A DNA stretch of 64,000 nt from Nitrincola sp. A-D6 (GCF_000764495.1 NZ_JRLB01000061.1:1-64000); one strand, 5' to 3'. Shown: positions 40,078-49,918, numbered from the stretch's first letter. Notes: a model not told the origin generated them from the letters alone. Made by a program: numbers and translations.

Positions 40078-41606
40078 ACCTTGCTGTTCAGCGCTTCAGC
40101 CAGTTGCGCCAGTGATTGACTCGCCTGAGTCGTCTGATCGGTGCCTGCGGCTATGTCATGAATACCCTGATTGATGGCGCTTACATTACGATCTATCTCT
40201 TCCGCCACCGCGCTTTGCTCTTCCGCCGCTGATGACACCTGAATATTCATATCCGTTATGCGCTGAATAGCCTCACCTATCGCATCCAGGGCAGCGATCA
40301 CTTTTTCAGCCATTTGAGCATCCTTGTGTGCTTCGCTCTGCTGCTTCGCCATCACCTCAACGGCATCGGCAGCGCCCTTCTGTAAAACTTCCACGGTTTT
40401 TTCAATATCCACCGTGGCTACCTGAGTCCGGGTTGCCAGATTACGCACCTCATCAGCGACCACCGCAAAACCCCGCCCCATATCACCTGCACGTGCGGCT
40501 TCAATGGCTGCATTGAGTGCCAACAGGTTGGTCTGATCCGCAATATCCCGAATAACCTGGAGCACACCACCGATTTCCTGACTGTGCGTATCCAACTGCC
40601 GGATCACCCCGGCCGCCCGTTCAATTTCATCAGCCAGATCATGAATGGCACCCATCTCTGCAAGCACCAGCTCACGACCAGATTTAGTCGTATCCTGCCC
40701 CTCGCGTGCCGCTTCAGCTGCCGCTTGTGTATTACCTGATACATCCTGACTGGTAGCGGCCATTTCATGTACCGCAACAGCGGCCTGCTCAGCTTGTTCG
40801 CGCTGTTGACTGGCCAATTGCAGGGTTTGCTGCGATACCTGGCTCTGTTGCTCAGCCGCCGTTGCTATCTGCTGGCAAGCCTGCTGAACATCGATAATCA
40901 AGCGGCGCAATGAGGCCATCATACGGTTAAATGCACGGGCGATATCACCCATTTCATCACTGGACTGCTCTGGCAGGGTTTGCGTCAGATCACCCGCCCC
41001 TTCGGCTATCTGCTGCATCATCCGACGCATTTGATAAACCGGACGAATGATCTGTTTGATAAACCAGAGCACACCCACCAACACCAACAGCATGAGCACC
41101 ACAGCGGCCAGCATCATGCGGTTTAGGAAGGAAATGCTCTGCTGATAACGCTGATTCAGATCAGCACTGGCACTATCTACCTGGCGGCTGATCTCATCCC
41201 GTGCTCGCGTCAGTTCCTGCAGGCGTGCCTGCCCCTCTTCAAAACGCTGTTCCAGGAACACTGAACTCACGGCTACCATACCTGCATAATAATCATGGTA
41301 CTGGCCAAGCAGCCCCTGCATGATGTCAGGCTCCTGTTGGTGTAACGAACGTAACTGGTTTTCAATCTGCACAGAGTTAGCTGCCGCTGAAATAAAATAA
41401 CGTTCATCGGAAGATAGAATGCCACTCTGCAAATCAACCGCCAGGCGCTGAATATCGGTTTCTGTCTGTTTCAAGGCTTCACGGGTCTCAACCACCACCA
41501 GCAACTGGCGCTCCGTAAGCCAGTAGACGGCAAAAAATGCACCTGAAATCACCACAGCCAACAGGATAAACGGAAGTGCTATTTTCTGTATTAATGAGAA
41601 TTTCAT
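40059..41606 (-). CDS. Methyl-accepting chemotaxis protein (partner of the PstS-like gene)
   Basis: 515 residues. The first membrane helix (about 8-30) is followed by a helical periplasmic domain of about 130 residues (about 32-165), without an obvious Cache fold. The second helix is about 166-188 ([20 protein letters not shown]). HAMP follows (about 188-240), then the signalling domain with [19 protein letters not shown] and [18 protein letters not shown]. The start codon overlaps the stop of the PstS-like gene by 4 bp (ATGA), so the two are translationally coupled. A helical periplasmic domain plus a co-encoded binding protein suggests indirect ligand sensing through that protein. Confidence 0.9.
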   Translation of the reverse strand: MKFSLIQKIALPFILLAVVISGAFFAVYWLTERQLLVVVETREALKQTETDIQRLAVDLQSGILSSDERYFISAAANSVQIENQLRSLHQQEPDIMQGLLGQYHDYYAGMVAVSSVFLEQRFEEGQARLQELTRARDEISRQVDSASADLNQRYQQSISFLNRMMLAAVVLMLLVLVGVLWFIKQIIRPVYQMRRMMQQIAEGAGDLTQTLPEQSSDEMGDIARAFNRMMASLRRLIIDVQQACQQIATAAEQQSQVSQQTLQLASQQREQAEQAAVAVHEMAATSQDVSGNTQAAAEAAREGQDTTKSGRELVLAEMGAIHDLADEIERAAGVIRQLDTHSQEIGGVLQVIRDIADQTNLLALNAAIEAARAGDMGRGFAVVADEVRNLATRTQVATVDIEKTVEVLQKGAADAVEVMAKQQSEAHKDAQMAEKVIAALDAIGEAIQRITDMNIQVSSAAEEQSAVAEEIDRNVSAINQGIHDIAAGTDQTTQASQSLAQLAEALNSKVRQFKT

Positions 41607-42463
41607 TGCTGCCCTCCTGTTGCGACAAAACCTTCGGATTCAACCACCTGCTTTCCATCAGTTGATTGCAGCAAACGCAGCAGGGCCTCTATTTCAGGAG
41701 TCAGCGTCTGATACACCAGATTCAGCTCACGTCGAATAGGGTACTGTCCATTGTTGATAGTTTGTGCAGAAGGGGTTATCCCGGCCAGATCCAGAATGCG
41801 CACCGGCAACCCCTGATCTCGCATTGACTCAGCCGCACCCAGCGAAACATATCCTACTCCCCCCTGTTGACCACCAACCAGGGTAAGCGACTCCAAATTA
41901 GAGCCAATGATCGTCGCATCAGCACTGATCAACCGACCTGTTGAGCCACTGCGGTCAGGGCTGTTAAGCCCGGTAAAATCTTCAAATAAATCCAGGGTAC
42001 TGCGACCTACCTCTTTGGATACCAGGCGTACAGGCCAGTCAAATCCGTTTATTTCCTGCCAGTCGCGCTGACGAGTAAACAAATCAATCAACTCCTGACG
42101 GGTGATCGTTGTTTGCGGATTGGATTCATTAACGATAAACACCAGGGTATCCAGCGCAATGGTGGTGTATTGAAGGTCGGCTTTTTCATCTGCTCGCAAG
42201 GCACGTGACACCATGCCCAGGTCAGAAACGCCCTCACGTACATCGGATATACCACGACCACTGCCACCCGCTGACAGCTGTAATACAAGTGCATTGCGGT
42301 TTTCCAGTGTGGTAGAAAGCTGATTAATAATCGGGAAAATGGTACTGGCACCGGAAACGCGTAACTCAGATGCCGAGAGTGACGAACTGAGTAGCAGGGA
42401 GAGCAGACAGACAGCCAGGTAATTAAAGCGCAGCGAGGCGCTCACGCGCCGAAAAAATAACAT
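41603..42463 (-). CDS. PstS-like periplasmic phosphate-type substrate-binding protein
   Basis: 286 residues with a signal peptide (about 1-31, ending SLSAS). PstS ligand-loop motifs are visible: [46 protein letters not shown] and [16 protein letters not shown]. These positions contact phosphate in PstS, so phosphate or a similar oxyanion is the likely ligand. No PstC, PstA or PstB gene is near; instead the gene runs directly into a chemoreceptor gene. A role in chemotaxis rather than transport is inferred. Confidence 0.85.
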   Translation of the reverse strand: MLFFRRVSASLRFNYLAVCLLSLLLSSSLSASELRVSGASTIFPIINQLSTTLENRNALVLQLSAGGSGRGISDVREGVSDLGMVSRALRADEKADLQYTTIALDTLVFIVNESNPQTTITRQELIDLFTRQRDWQEINGFDWPVRLVSKEVGRSTLDLFEDFTGLNSPDRSGSTGRLISADATIIGSNLESLTLVGGQQGGVGYVSLGAAESMRDQGLPVRILDLAGITPSAQTINNGQYPIRRELNLVYQTLTPEIEALLRLLQSTDGKQVVESEGFVATGGQQ

Positions 42464-42593
42464 ACAACATCCTCAGGTTAAAACCGCATACCTGATCATA
42501 ATCAAACAATCCATTTATTTCCATTTATATGTTTTTTATTAGGTTTTACTTATTTAACTAAACAGCTATCACGATCCGGTCAACAAAACCGCT

Positions 42594-42627
42594 GGTGAAC
42601 AAAAGCCGGGCCCGGTTTTTGTTCACC
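42594..42627 (-). terminator. Strong hairpin downstream of tsdA
   Basis: A near-perfect palindrome, GGTGAACAAAAGCCGG paired with CCGGTTTTTGTTCACC across GC. It starts 11 bp after the tsdA stop. A short TTTT follows only after about six bases, so it may be a terminator or an mRNA-stabilising hairpin. Confidence 0.6.
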
Positions 42628-42637
42628 AAGTCTTCAC

Positions 42638-43627
42638 CTATTCGAAAAAACGTGGCTTGAGCACCTCAGGTTTGAGAAAGTCTTTTCTTCCCAGGTTCAT
42701 ATGATCACCCAGCAAACGTCCTTCTTTTTCCAAACCATAATAGGTGTGCTTGTGGAAAGTTTCAAAATAGAGTTCGCGGGTTTCCTGCAAATCGCCTGTG
42801 AAACGTACATCTTGCGGTCGTTCTTGGCTGTTGATGTAAGCTGCCAAATCCCATGACTCTTGTACATCCATACTATGCGGCTGACCCAATGGCATATTGT
42901 TATGAATAAATCCGGCCATAGTGAAAATACGAACAATACCCGCTCCCCAGTTGTATGAACCATCACCCCAGAGTGCAGGGAACTGTGACTCACCTCTGAC
43001 GGCTAAACCCGCACCATCATCAGCATGGCAGATACTGCAGTTGGCCTCGTACAATGCTTGACCACGAGCATAAGAAGGCTCTTGCTCAGGCTCATCGATA
43101 GGGTAACCACGACCATATAAGCTTTTACCCGGTTGATAAATCGGTACACCTTTGGCTAACCATTGATGGTAAGCCGCCAGGGCAAGCATGTTATCACTGC
43201 CATACTCAGGTGGCACACCGTTCATAGAGTAGCTAAAACAACCAGATATCCGCTCTTCAAGGTTGTTTACGTGCTGATTTTTGGGCCTGAAGTTTGGCAG
43301 AACAACAGCAGCAGCCCACACCGGCGCTGAGAAGGGTTGTGCACCGTCACCCAGATGACAACTTGAGCAGTTCATATCATTGAAGACATTTACCCCCTTC
43401 AGCTGCTGCGTGTTGGTAAAAAGATCATGACCTCGACGAATGACCCGCTTAAGTTCAGGGTGCATATTGGCTTCTTCAAGATCTTGAAGCGTTGGCGGTA
43501 CGTGAACGTATTGGCCTTCTGTAGGCTCAGGAAAATTCACCGGAAAACGGGGCTCTGCAGCATGAATAGTCTGACTAGACGCAAGCGCTAAAATACTGGC
43601 ACTGAAGATTACTTTGGTATTTAACAT
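42638..43627 (-). CDS. tsdA: Diheme c-type cytochrome, thiosulfate dehydrogenase TsdA-like
   Basis: The start is set at ATG 43625-43627 (MLNTKVIFSASILALASSQT), preceded by AAGGAG and opening directly with a signal peptide cleaved after IHAA. The longer open frame to 43687 would hide that signal. Heme sites are CSSCH (87-91) and CSICH (197-201). The segment ERISGCFSYSMNGVPPEY (about 125-142) is a hallmark of TsdA; from memory, its Cys corresponds to the axial Cys ligand of the active-site heme. TsdA joins two thiosulfates to tetrathionate in the periplasm and in some species works in reverse. The gene follows tsdB with a 10-bp gap. A SoxA-like role is less likely given the length and the SMNG motif. 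Confidence 0.85.
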   Translation of the reverse strand: MLNTKVIFSASILALASSQTIHAAEPRFPVNFPEPTEGQYVHVPPTLQDLEEANMHPELKRVIRRGHDLFTNTQQLKGVNVFNDMNCSSCHLGDGAQPFSAPVWAAAVVLPNFRPKNQHVNNLEERISGCFSYSMNGVPPEYGSDNMLALAAYHQWLAKGVPIYQPGKSLYGRGYPIDEPEQEPSYARGQALYEANCSICHADDGAGLAVRGESQFPALWGDGSYNWGAGIVRIFTMAGFIHNNMPLGQPHSMDVQESWDLAAYINSQERPQDVRFTGDLQETRELYFETFHKHTYYGLEKEGRLLGDHMNLGRKDFLKPEVLKPRFFE

Positions 43628-43637
43628 GACAGGCTCC

Positions 43638-44282
43638 TTATTGTGATGGCTGCATCGATAACCAGGCAGACACAGCTTGAATATCATAAGGATTTAAGCG
43701 CTCAGCAATCGCCAACATCAAATGTTGTGGATCGTTCTGACGCGTTTCGTTTTGCCATGCAAGTATTTGTGCTTCTATATACCCTGAATGCTGCCCTGAA
43801 ATTGCAGGGAAATGCTCTCCAGCACCCAAGTTATCGGGACCATGGCAAGAGTTACAGGAAGGTATATAGCGTGACCAATCACCATGGGTGGCTAACGTCT
43901 CACCCCATTTCAGCAATTCATCATCTACAGATTCAGCGCCTTTGCCCTGAGTTGCCGGCATTTCGCTGTAATACACCGCTACATCACGCATTTGCTGATC
44001 ATTCAGCATCGCGGCAAACGGCGCCATTGATGCATTTTGACGCTTGCCTTCATTGAAGTCTTTTAATTGCTTGTAAATATAAGCGGCATCAAGACCTGCT
44101 AAACGCGGCCAGGATTCACCACCGGGCATGAACATACCACTGCCATCTGCTTGATGGCACGCCGTACAGACTGCCGCAGCAGCCTGGCCTCTGGTTGCAT
44201 CACCCTCTATGGCTTGCGCTTGATGGGCAAACCCCAGGACTAAACCAGCCGTTATTAGGGGAATAGTTGACAGGATTTTCAT
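43638..44282 (-). CDS. tsdB: Diheme cytochrome c4-type protein, TsdB-like electron acceptor
   Basis: The start is set at ATG 44280-44282 (MKILSTIPLITAGLVLGF), with GAGGAGC in front and a signal peptide cleaved near AQA. Two c-type heme sites, CTACH (39-43) and CNSCH (143-147), lie in two similar domains as in cytochrome c4. Likely distal Met ligands occur in MAPFAAML and, for domain 2, near DPQHLMLAIAE. Cytochromes of this kind (TsdB) accept electrons from TsdA and pass them to terminal oxidases. It precedes tsdA and is separated from the upstream regulator gene by 124 bp, which contains an inverted repeat. Confidence 0.82.
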   Translation of the reverse strand: MKILSTIPLITAGLVLGFAHQAQAIEGDATRGQAAAAVCTACHQADGSGMFMPGGESWPRLAGLDAAYIYKQLKDFNEGKRQNASMAPFAAMLNDQQMRDVAVYYSEMPATQGKGAESVDDELLKWGETLATHGDWSRYIPSCNSCHGPDNLGAGEHFPAISGQHSGYIEAQILAWQNETRQNDPQHLMLAIAERLNPYDIQAVSAWLSMQPSQ

Positions 44283-44343
44283 TATCAGATTGCTCCTCAC
44301 CTCAGCTAACACATCTTTGTGTGCTATTTGGAACAACCTTACG

Positions 44344-44400
44344 CTTTAGGCGGCTTTAAAACTATTGGTAAAACCCTTGTTTATCTAAAGGAATCTTTAG
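44344..44400 (-). promoter_or_regulatory. CTTTAG-type repeats in front of tsdB
   Basis: CTAAAG-GAAT-CTTTAG (44385-44400) is a perfect 6-bp inverted repeat. A further CTTTAG occurs at 44344-44349 and a related GCTTTA at about 44353. All lie between the FixJ-type regulator stop and the tsdB start. They are plausible binding sites for that regulator; the inverted repeat alone could instead be a weak terminator. No sigma-54 motif was found in this gap. Confidence 0.35.
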
Positions 44401-44406
44401 TTTGAT

Positions 44407-45003
44407 TTAACGCTCCAGGCAGATGTGTAATAGTTCAGCTAAAGAGTCGACCTGCATCTTGGTCATAATATGATATCGATGAACATCGACAGTGCGGGCA
44501 CTAATATTCAGGGTTGAAGCAATGCGCTTACTCGGCTCACCTTGTAAAAGCAGACTGAGTACCTGCTCCTCTCGCGGCGTTAAACTGGATCTACGCCGTT
44601 CGACAGGTAAATGCTGCGCTTGTTCCGTTAAATAAAACTGATGTTTTTCTAACGCTCGATTAACGCAATCTAACAAGAGTTGATCATTGTAAGGTTTTTC
44701 GAAAAAATCAAATGCTCCGGCTTTCATGGCACGAACGGCCATGGGTACATCACCGTGCCCTGTCATAAAGATAACCGGCAATTCTGGCGCTTTAGTCATT
44801 AGCTCAGTTTGCAGAGTCAAGCCACTCATCCCGGGCATGCGAATATCCAGTAAAACACAGCCTAACTGCTGTAAATCGGCGTTAGCTATAAAGCTGGCAG
44901 CATCCGCATATTCTTCTACCTGAAGATCGACAGATTCCAAAAGCCACCTTAATGAGCGCCTGACGGCCTCTTCATCATCAACAATATGAATGACTCCCGG
45001 CAT
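44407..45003 (-). CDS. FixJ/TtrR-type response regulator (receiver + LuxR HTH)
   Basis: 198 residues. The receiver domain (1 to about 120) has acidic pocket residues VDDEE, phospho-acceptor Asp53 in LLDIRMPGMSG, Thr in IFMTGHGD and Lys in FFEKPYND. The C-terminal LuxR/FixJ helix-turn-helix (about 135-195) reads LTPREEQVLSLLLQGEPSKR and SARTVDVHRYHIMTKM. Its neighbour, 5 bp upstream, is the PhnD-sensor histidine kinase, an arrangement typical of TtrSR (tetrathionate) and ThsSR (thiosulfate) systems. It most likely activates tsdBA, which follows directly. Confidence 0.88.
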   Translation of the reverse strand: MPGVIHIVDDEEAVRRSLRWLLESVDLQVEEYADAASFIANADLQQLGCVLLDIRMPGMSGLTLQTELMTKAPELPVIFMTGHGDVPMAVRAMKAGAFDFFEKPYNDQLLLDCVNRALEKHQFYLTEQAQHLPVERRRSSLTPREEQVLSLLLQGEPSKRIASTLNISARTVDVHRYHIMTKMQVDSLAELLHICLER

Positions 45004-45008
45004 CCAGT

Positions 45009-46823
45009 TTACTCCTGTAACAAGGGTTGAATAGGTAAGGTTAGCTCTGCCATGGCGCCACCCGTTGAACGATTTTTTAGTATCAACTGACCGCCTAAAG
45101 CTTCCGCTAAAGATCGACTGAGCGATAAACCTAACCCCATACCTTCTTTGCGTGTGGTCATAAAGGGTTCAAAAAGATGCTTTTCAATCGCCGCATCAAT
45201 TCCTTTCCCACGATCAGCCACCTGAATAATCAGACGATTGTTAGCTTTATCTTGATGAATTGACAGACACAACTCGCGCTGATCCACGTCAACATCCACC
45301 ATCGCATCCAAGGCATTGGTGATCAGATTAGCAAGTATTTGCAGTAGATGAATTCTATGACTAAAAATGTCTGGTAAGTGATCATCACACTGCAATTGAG
45401 GTTTTATCTGTGCTTGTTTGATGCGAGTTTGGCAAAAGAGTAGTGCATTTTCCACAAGCGGCACTATCGCTAACCAGTTGTACTCCCCTGTGTCCTTTTT
45501 TAGAAAAGTACGTATGTTGCGAATAACAGCGGCCGCTTGATCTGCTTGATTGGCTATCTGCTCAGAGGCTTCTACTAATTGCGTGCGTCGTGCTAATAAG
45601 TCTTGATCTTGTCGTTGTAAATGCCTGACTGATCCACGCGCATAATTGGCAATTGCCGTCAGCGGCTGATTCAGTTCATGCGCCAATCCTGCAGCCAACT
45701 CTCCCATTAAAGTAAAGCGCGAAGCATGGCGCAGCTCATCTTGATGATGCAGTGCTATCTGCTCGGCTTCGCGTTGACACTGCTGTGACCATTCAAGCTC
45801 TTGAGTACGTTTTCTGACCAGATATTCTGCACGAATATTATGTAATACCAATAGGATCAATAAAGCGAAAGCACCATAAAACCAGTGACGATGCATTATT
45901 AGCCAATGCATTATTGGATTATGAGGAAATGCCGCAAACGGACCTATACGCAGACGTTCAAACACTTCATAGACTGATTGATAGGAGACCGGTGGCTGCC
46001 AGTACATGACATCCTGGTCTATTAAAATCGAGTCAGATTTCATTAAAGCCGCTAACACTTGTCGAGCCAGAGTGTCATTGACTTTAGCGGTCCTTAATAA
46101 TGGCCAACCGGGGTAAACTGCGCTAGAGATCATGCAGGGATAAGTATCGATTGCTTGAGTGCCGATCAGACGCAAGGAAGATAAATCCACACTACCTTCC
46201 AATGCCAATACCTCGGCAAGACAACTGCGCAAGACAATCGCATCAAACTCATCATTGAGTAACTTCTCTACCAATTGATCCATTGGAAAACCAGTGAAGT
46301 TCCAGTGAATATCCCAACTCTTAATATCACTGTAACGAAGATGCAATGTATCTAGCATCAATTGATAACCACCAAAGGATTCTGGACTGACTGCACCGAT
46401 GGTTAATCCTTTCAAATCTGTAAACTCGTTTAGATCCTGCCTACCTTGATGTGTTAAAACCACTGAGCCTACATGATTCAATGGTAACCCCGCTTTCAGA
46501 TGTTGCAACTGCGCCAACGGAGCAACCCTATACTCTGAGGACAAGGCAACATAATGACCCGGGTTGGTGATCAAAAAATCCAATTGATTATCAGCTACGC
46601 CTTTATTGAGCTCATTTAACGTCATCGGATGCAATACGATGCGGTGAGCCGGCATCTCTTTTTCTAAACTTTGCAGTGAAGGCAGCCAGTGCTGTTCAAA
46701 ATCCTCAAGGGTTCTCCAGTCTAAAATACCAATATGTATCTCTTCAGCTGCAACTTCTGAGCAAATAATGCACAGCAGAAGTATAAACAGTAAGGATGAA
46801 CGGACTTTCTTAGCCAAAATCAT
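45009..46823 (-). CDS. TtrS/ThsS-like sensor histidine kinase with PhnD-type periplasmic sensor
   Basis: 604 residues. A signal peptide or first helix (1-26, ending SEVAAEE) precedes a periplasmic PhnD-like binding domain (about 27-300; IHIGILDWRTLEDFEQHW, DFLITNPGHYVALS). A membrane helix (about 315-335) follows. The kinase core has H-box GLAHELNQPLTAIANYARG, N-box LANLITNALDA, G1 VADRGKGID and G2 EGMGLGLSLSRSLAEALGG. The sensor layout is that of TtrS (tetrathionate) and ThsS (thiosulfate) from Shewanella; which one applies here cannot be told. The start overlaps the stop of the NtrC-type gene by 4 bp. By eye the gene is more AT-rich than the flanking metabolic genes. Confidence 0.88.
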   Translation of the reverse strand: MILAKKVRSSLLFILLLCIICSEVAAEEIHIGILDWRTLEDFEQHWLPSLQSLEKEMPAHRIVLHPMTLNELNKGVADNQLDFLITNPGHYVALSSEYRVAPLAQLQHLKAGLPLNHVGSVVLTHQGRQDLNEFTDLKGLTIGAVSPESFGGYQLMLDTLHLRYSDIKSWDIHWNFTGFPMDQLVEKLLNDEFDAIVLRSCLAEVLALEGSVDLSSLRLIGTQAIDTYPCMISSAVYPGWPLLRTAKVNDTLARQVLAALMKSDSILIDQDVMYWQPPVSYQSVYEVFERLRIGPFAAFPHNPIMHWLIMHRHWFYGAFALLILLVLHNIRAEYLVRKRTQELEWSQQCQREAEQIALHHQDELRHASRFTLMGELAAGLAHELNQPLTAIANYARGSVRHLQRQDQDLLARRTQLVEASEQIANQADQAAAVIRNIRTFLKKDTGEYNWLAIVPLVENALLFCQTRIKQAQIKPQLQCDDHLPDIFSHRIHLLQILANLITNALDAMVDVDVDQRELCLSIHQDKANNRLIIQVADRGKGIDAAIEKHLFEPFMTTRKEGMGLGLSLSRSLAEALGGQLILKNRSTGGAMAELTLPIQPLLQE

Positions 46824-48269
46824 GGTTGATCCAACCAGCGGTAAAGCGTTCTCCGACCTATTCCCAGCAATGCCGCGGCTCGGCGTTTATTCCCCTGTAC
46901 CTCATCCAGCACCATCTGCACATAGCGTTTTTGTAGCTCATCAAGCGTGGGTAGTTTATTACCGGCTAACAAGCGCTGTTCCTGCATACTGGAGTGAGAT
47001 GATTCAATGTCAGCGGCTTCAGGACCAGATGATTCAAGAGTAGAAACATCAACAGCAGAGGATGGAGCAGGCGTTGGTTCGACTAATCGCGTGGGAAGAT
47101 GCCGAGGTTCTATCCAATCAGATTCACAAAAGGCGACCGCTCTTTCCACGACATTTTGTAATTCTCGCACATTTCCGGGAAAGCCATAGCTGCGAATAAG
47201 CTTTAACGCTGCCTCATCGAATCCTTGAATCTGCTGCCCTTGCCCTATGGCATGTTGTCGCACAAACTGCTGCGCTAACAATTCCAGGTCATCCTCTCTA
47301 TCCCGCAGGAGGTATTTGGATCGCAAAGGTTTCCAGGCGGTAGTAAAAATCTTCTCGAAAGCTGCCTTCAGCCACTTTTTGCTTTAAGTCACGATGGGTC
47401 GCGGCAATAATTCTGACATCGACCTGAACTTCCGTATCTTGTCCAACGGGCCGAACAGAACCATCCTGTAACGCCCTAAGCAATTTAGCTTGCAGTGCAA
47501 GTGGCATCTCACCTATCTCATCCAGTAGCAAGCTACCGCCTTGTGCTTCTTGCAACAGGCCTTTTCGTGCTTTTTGCGCTCCCGTAAAAGCACCAGCGGC
47601 ATGTCCGAAAAACTCACTCTCTAACAACTCTGAAGGGATGCCTGCGCAGTTGACTGCCAAAAATGGCCCTTCTTGTCGGTCACTTTCTGCGTGCAGTGCG
47701 CGAGCTACCAGTTCTTTGCCAGTACCACTTTCACCATTGATCAATACAGGTCCTTGTGCACGTGCCACCACTCGGATCTGGTCAAACAGATGTCGCATCA
47801 CCCGGCTGGAGCCAACAATCCCATGAAAACAATGTTCTTTTTTAGATAACTGACGAAAAGCGCTTAACTCATGGCGAACACGCCGATGCTCCAACACCTT
47901 GGTCACACTGAGTATAAAATGATCCAAATCTAAAGGTTTGGTGAGAAAGTCATCCGCTCCCGCTTGCAAGGCCTCAACCGCTTGGCGAACACTACCAAAC
48001 GCCGTAATCACAATAATCGAAGGTCGCTGAGACTCATCCAACTGCATGATTTGCTCAACTAACTGCATTCCATGACCATCGGGTAAGCGTAAATCGGTAA
48101 TGACCAGACTCGGTTTCAGACTCTCTAGCTGTTGCTTTGCTTGCTGCACACTGTCGGTGGCATGAAGCGTAAATCCTTCTGTTTCAAGTTCATCCACAAT
48201 CAACGCGGCTAAGGATTGATCATCTTCGACCAATAAAATCGGTGCAGCTTTTTTATCACGTTGATTCAT
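46820..48269 (-). CDS. Sigma-54-dependent NtrC-family response regulator (interrupted by one frameshift)
   Basis: A receiver (about 10-125) with LLVEDDQSL, phospho-acceptor Asp59 in LVITDLRLPDGHG and Lys in FLTKPLDLD. A sigma-54 AAA+ domain follows, with Walker A NGESGTGKELVAR, the sigma-54-contacting GAFTGAQKARKG, and Walker B GGSLLLDEIGEMP. A Fis-type HTH ends the protein (NKRRAAALLGIGRRTLYRWL). The frame breaks near 47305-47310. IQIPPAG-stop should read IQIPPLRDREDDLELL, which needs two bases restored (CCTCCTGCGG to CCTCCCCTGCGG) or one removed. The start overlaps the kinase gene stop by 4 bp and the 3' end overlaps the TtrS-like start. Target promoters should be sigma-54 type; a candidate is at 49867. 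Confidence 0.87.
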
Positions 48270-49719
48270 ATATCAGCCTTTTGTTTTGGGAAGATCAGTT
48301 CAAACCGTGCACCACCCAAGTGACTTTGCCGCACATTTATAGTCCCTTGATGTTCTTCCACAATTCTTTTTACGATTGCCAAGCCTAAACCACTCCCCTG
48401 CCCAGGCGTCTTAGTGGTCACAAAGGTTCAAAGAGTTGTTCTTTAATCGCCGGATCGATGCCAGGCCCTGCATCTTCAATAATAATATGAATCTGATCAT
48501 CGACTGACCAATGCATTTTCACAGGCCCTTCAGGGCAGGCCTGGCAGGCATTTCTTAATAAATTGACGAATGCTTGTTCAAGACTTAACGAATCACCCAG
48601 CAGCATCGCTTTTTCACCAGGAATCAGTTCTACTTGAAAACCTTCAGTTTCAATTAACGACTCTGCTCTCGAAACTAGCGCATAAAGATCCAACTGCCGA
48701 AGCTTAGCTCGGGATGAGCGCCCGTAGGATAATAACTGTTGAATAATTGAGGTCATGCGTGCCGTTTGATGACGAATGTCTTCTAGCTCTTTTACATCCT
48801 TGCTATCGGTTAAACGTCGTTGAAGTCGACTCGCTCGACCATCAACCACACTTAAGGGCGCACCTAATTCATGTGCCACGCCTGCTGAAAGTTGTCCTAA
48901 TGCCGCCAGCGTTTCCGTCTGACGTAAACGCTCTGCAATCATTTCTCGCTCAAGGCGTTGCTGTTCTTCACGGGCTTCTGCTTGCTGGATGGCGTCTAGC
49001 ATACCATTGAGACCAGAAGCCAACTTGCGCATTTCGCTAGGGCCTTCTTCAGCCGCACGATGATGATGTTCACCCGCCTCCACACGCTGAATACTGCGAA
49101 GAATACGTTCCAGAGGCTTACCGATAGCACGCTGATGGGTCAGCACTAAAATACCTAAAATAAGTAAACTGGTCAGCAAAAAGCCCCCCCAGGAACCATA
49201 GGCCAGTCGCCTTAGCTGTTGATCAATATCGCTATGACGACGGGTCACCTGAAGTAACCCATTGGGTTGACCTACTTCATCAAACATCGGCATAAAGAAG
49301 GAGTACACATCTCGTCCACGTATCTGTTCATATTGATCAAATTCGCCAGACAGCGTTTTTAACAGCGCATCTTCAGCTTGGGCCTGAGTCGGATTAACCA
49401 CACCAAAACTGATCAACGGCTGACCGTCCGCATCAAAAAGATAAGCGCCATAGACTTCGGTAATCCCAAACAGTGATGCCATATTGTTTTGCATCTGCTC
49501 TAAATCATTGCGCGCCATCGCCTGGCTAATGGGTAAATATACCGCACGGGCGACTAGTCTGAGATCTCGTTGCATACGCTCTTCAATAAAATGGCTGACC
49601 AAAGCCTGTCCGGCTGACAAAATCAACGCCAGGATCAGCAACACCGGCAACGCCACTCTGACCAGCAACACACGACGCAAACTCGCCGATGAAAATAACC
49701 TTTTCACAACAAACCTCAA
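48266..49719 (-). CDS. Sensor histidine kinase, partner of the NtrC-type regulator (frameshifted near the 3' end)
   Basis: A membrane kinase of about 484 residues once repaired. Helix 1 is about 15-37; the periplasmic part is about 38-170; helix 2 is about 173-192. HAMP follows (about 195-250). The kinase core has H-box LGQLSAGVAHELGAPLSV, N-box FVNLLRNACQAC and G1 IEDAGPGIDPAI. As read it stops at EQLFEPL (48418). Adding one T near 48422 gives EPFVTTKTPGQGSGLGLAIV with the missing G2 box, ending at 48266 inside the ATG of the regulator gene (ATGA overlap). The periplasmic domain is not one I can name, so the signal is unknown. First gene of a four-gene regulatory operon. Confidence 0.85.
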
Positions 49720-49729
49720 CTCCTGGGCT

Positions 49730-49769
49730 TAATGACACATGCGCCATAATGACACATACTATGGCACAC
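49730..49769 (+). promoter_or_regulatory. Direct repeats, candidate upstream activator sites
   Basis: TAATGACACAT occurs at 49730-49740 and 49747-49757, a 17-bp period. A related ATGGCACAC follows. They lie about 100-140 bp upstream of the sigma-54-like promoter at 49867, the usual distance for an NtrC-family enhancer, and immediately upstream of the kinase gene on the other strand. Binding by the neighbouring regulator is inferred. Confidence 0.45.
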
Positions 49770-49866
49770 TTTTGGATAATGAAAAAGTCACCAGCCTGGT
49801 AACAAAACCCAAGATAAAAGAATATTTTTATTTAAAATCAATAAATTAAATTTAAAAATACAAAAC

Positions 49867-49882
49867 TGGCATAGTTTTGGCT
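49867..49882 (+). promoter_or_regulatory. Sigma-54-like -24/-12 promoter for the DUF4168 gene
   Basis: TGGCATAGTTTTGGCT matches the consensus TGGCAC-R-N4-TTGCW. GG and GC are spaced by exactly 10 bp, with one mismatch in each of the two boxes. The expected transcription start is about 49893, 26 bp before the ATG, with AAGGAG at 49905-49910. The adjacent gene set encodes an NtrC-type activator. Confidence 0.55.
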
Positions 49883-49918
49883 TTAGGTTAATTGAATTCA
49901 ATCAAAGGAGTTACCTAG

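Noticed and set aside
42594-49719. Tetrathionate reductase genes ttrABC or thiosulfate reductase genes phsABC
   Set aside because: No molybdopterin or NrfC-like iron-sulfur protein is encoded here; only the diheme TsdB and TsdA proteins are present.
49761-49775. TGGCACACTTTTGGA as a sigma-54 promoter
   Set aside because: The -12 GC is missing at the required 10-bp distance from GG; the element at 49867 fits far better.
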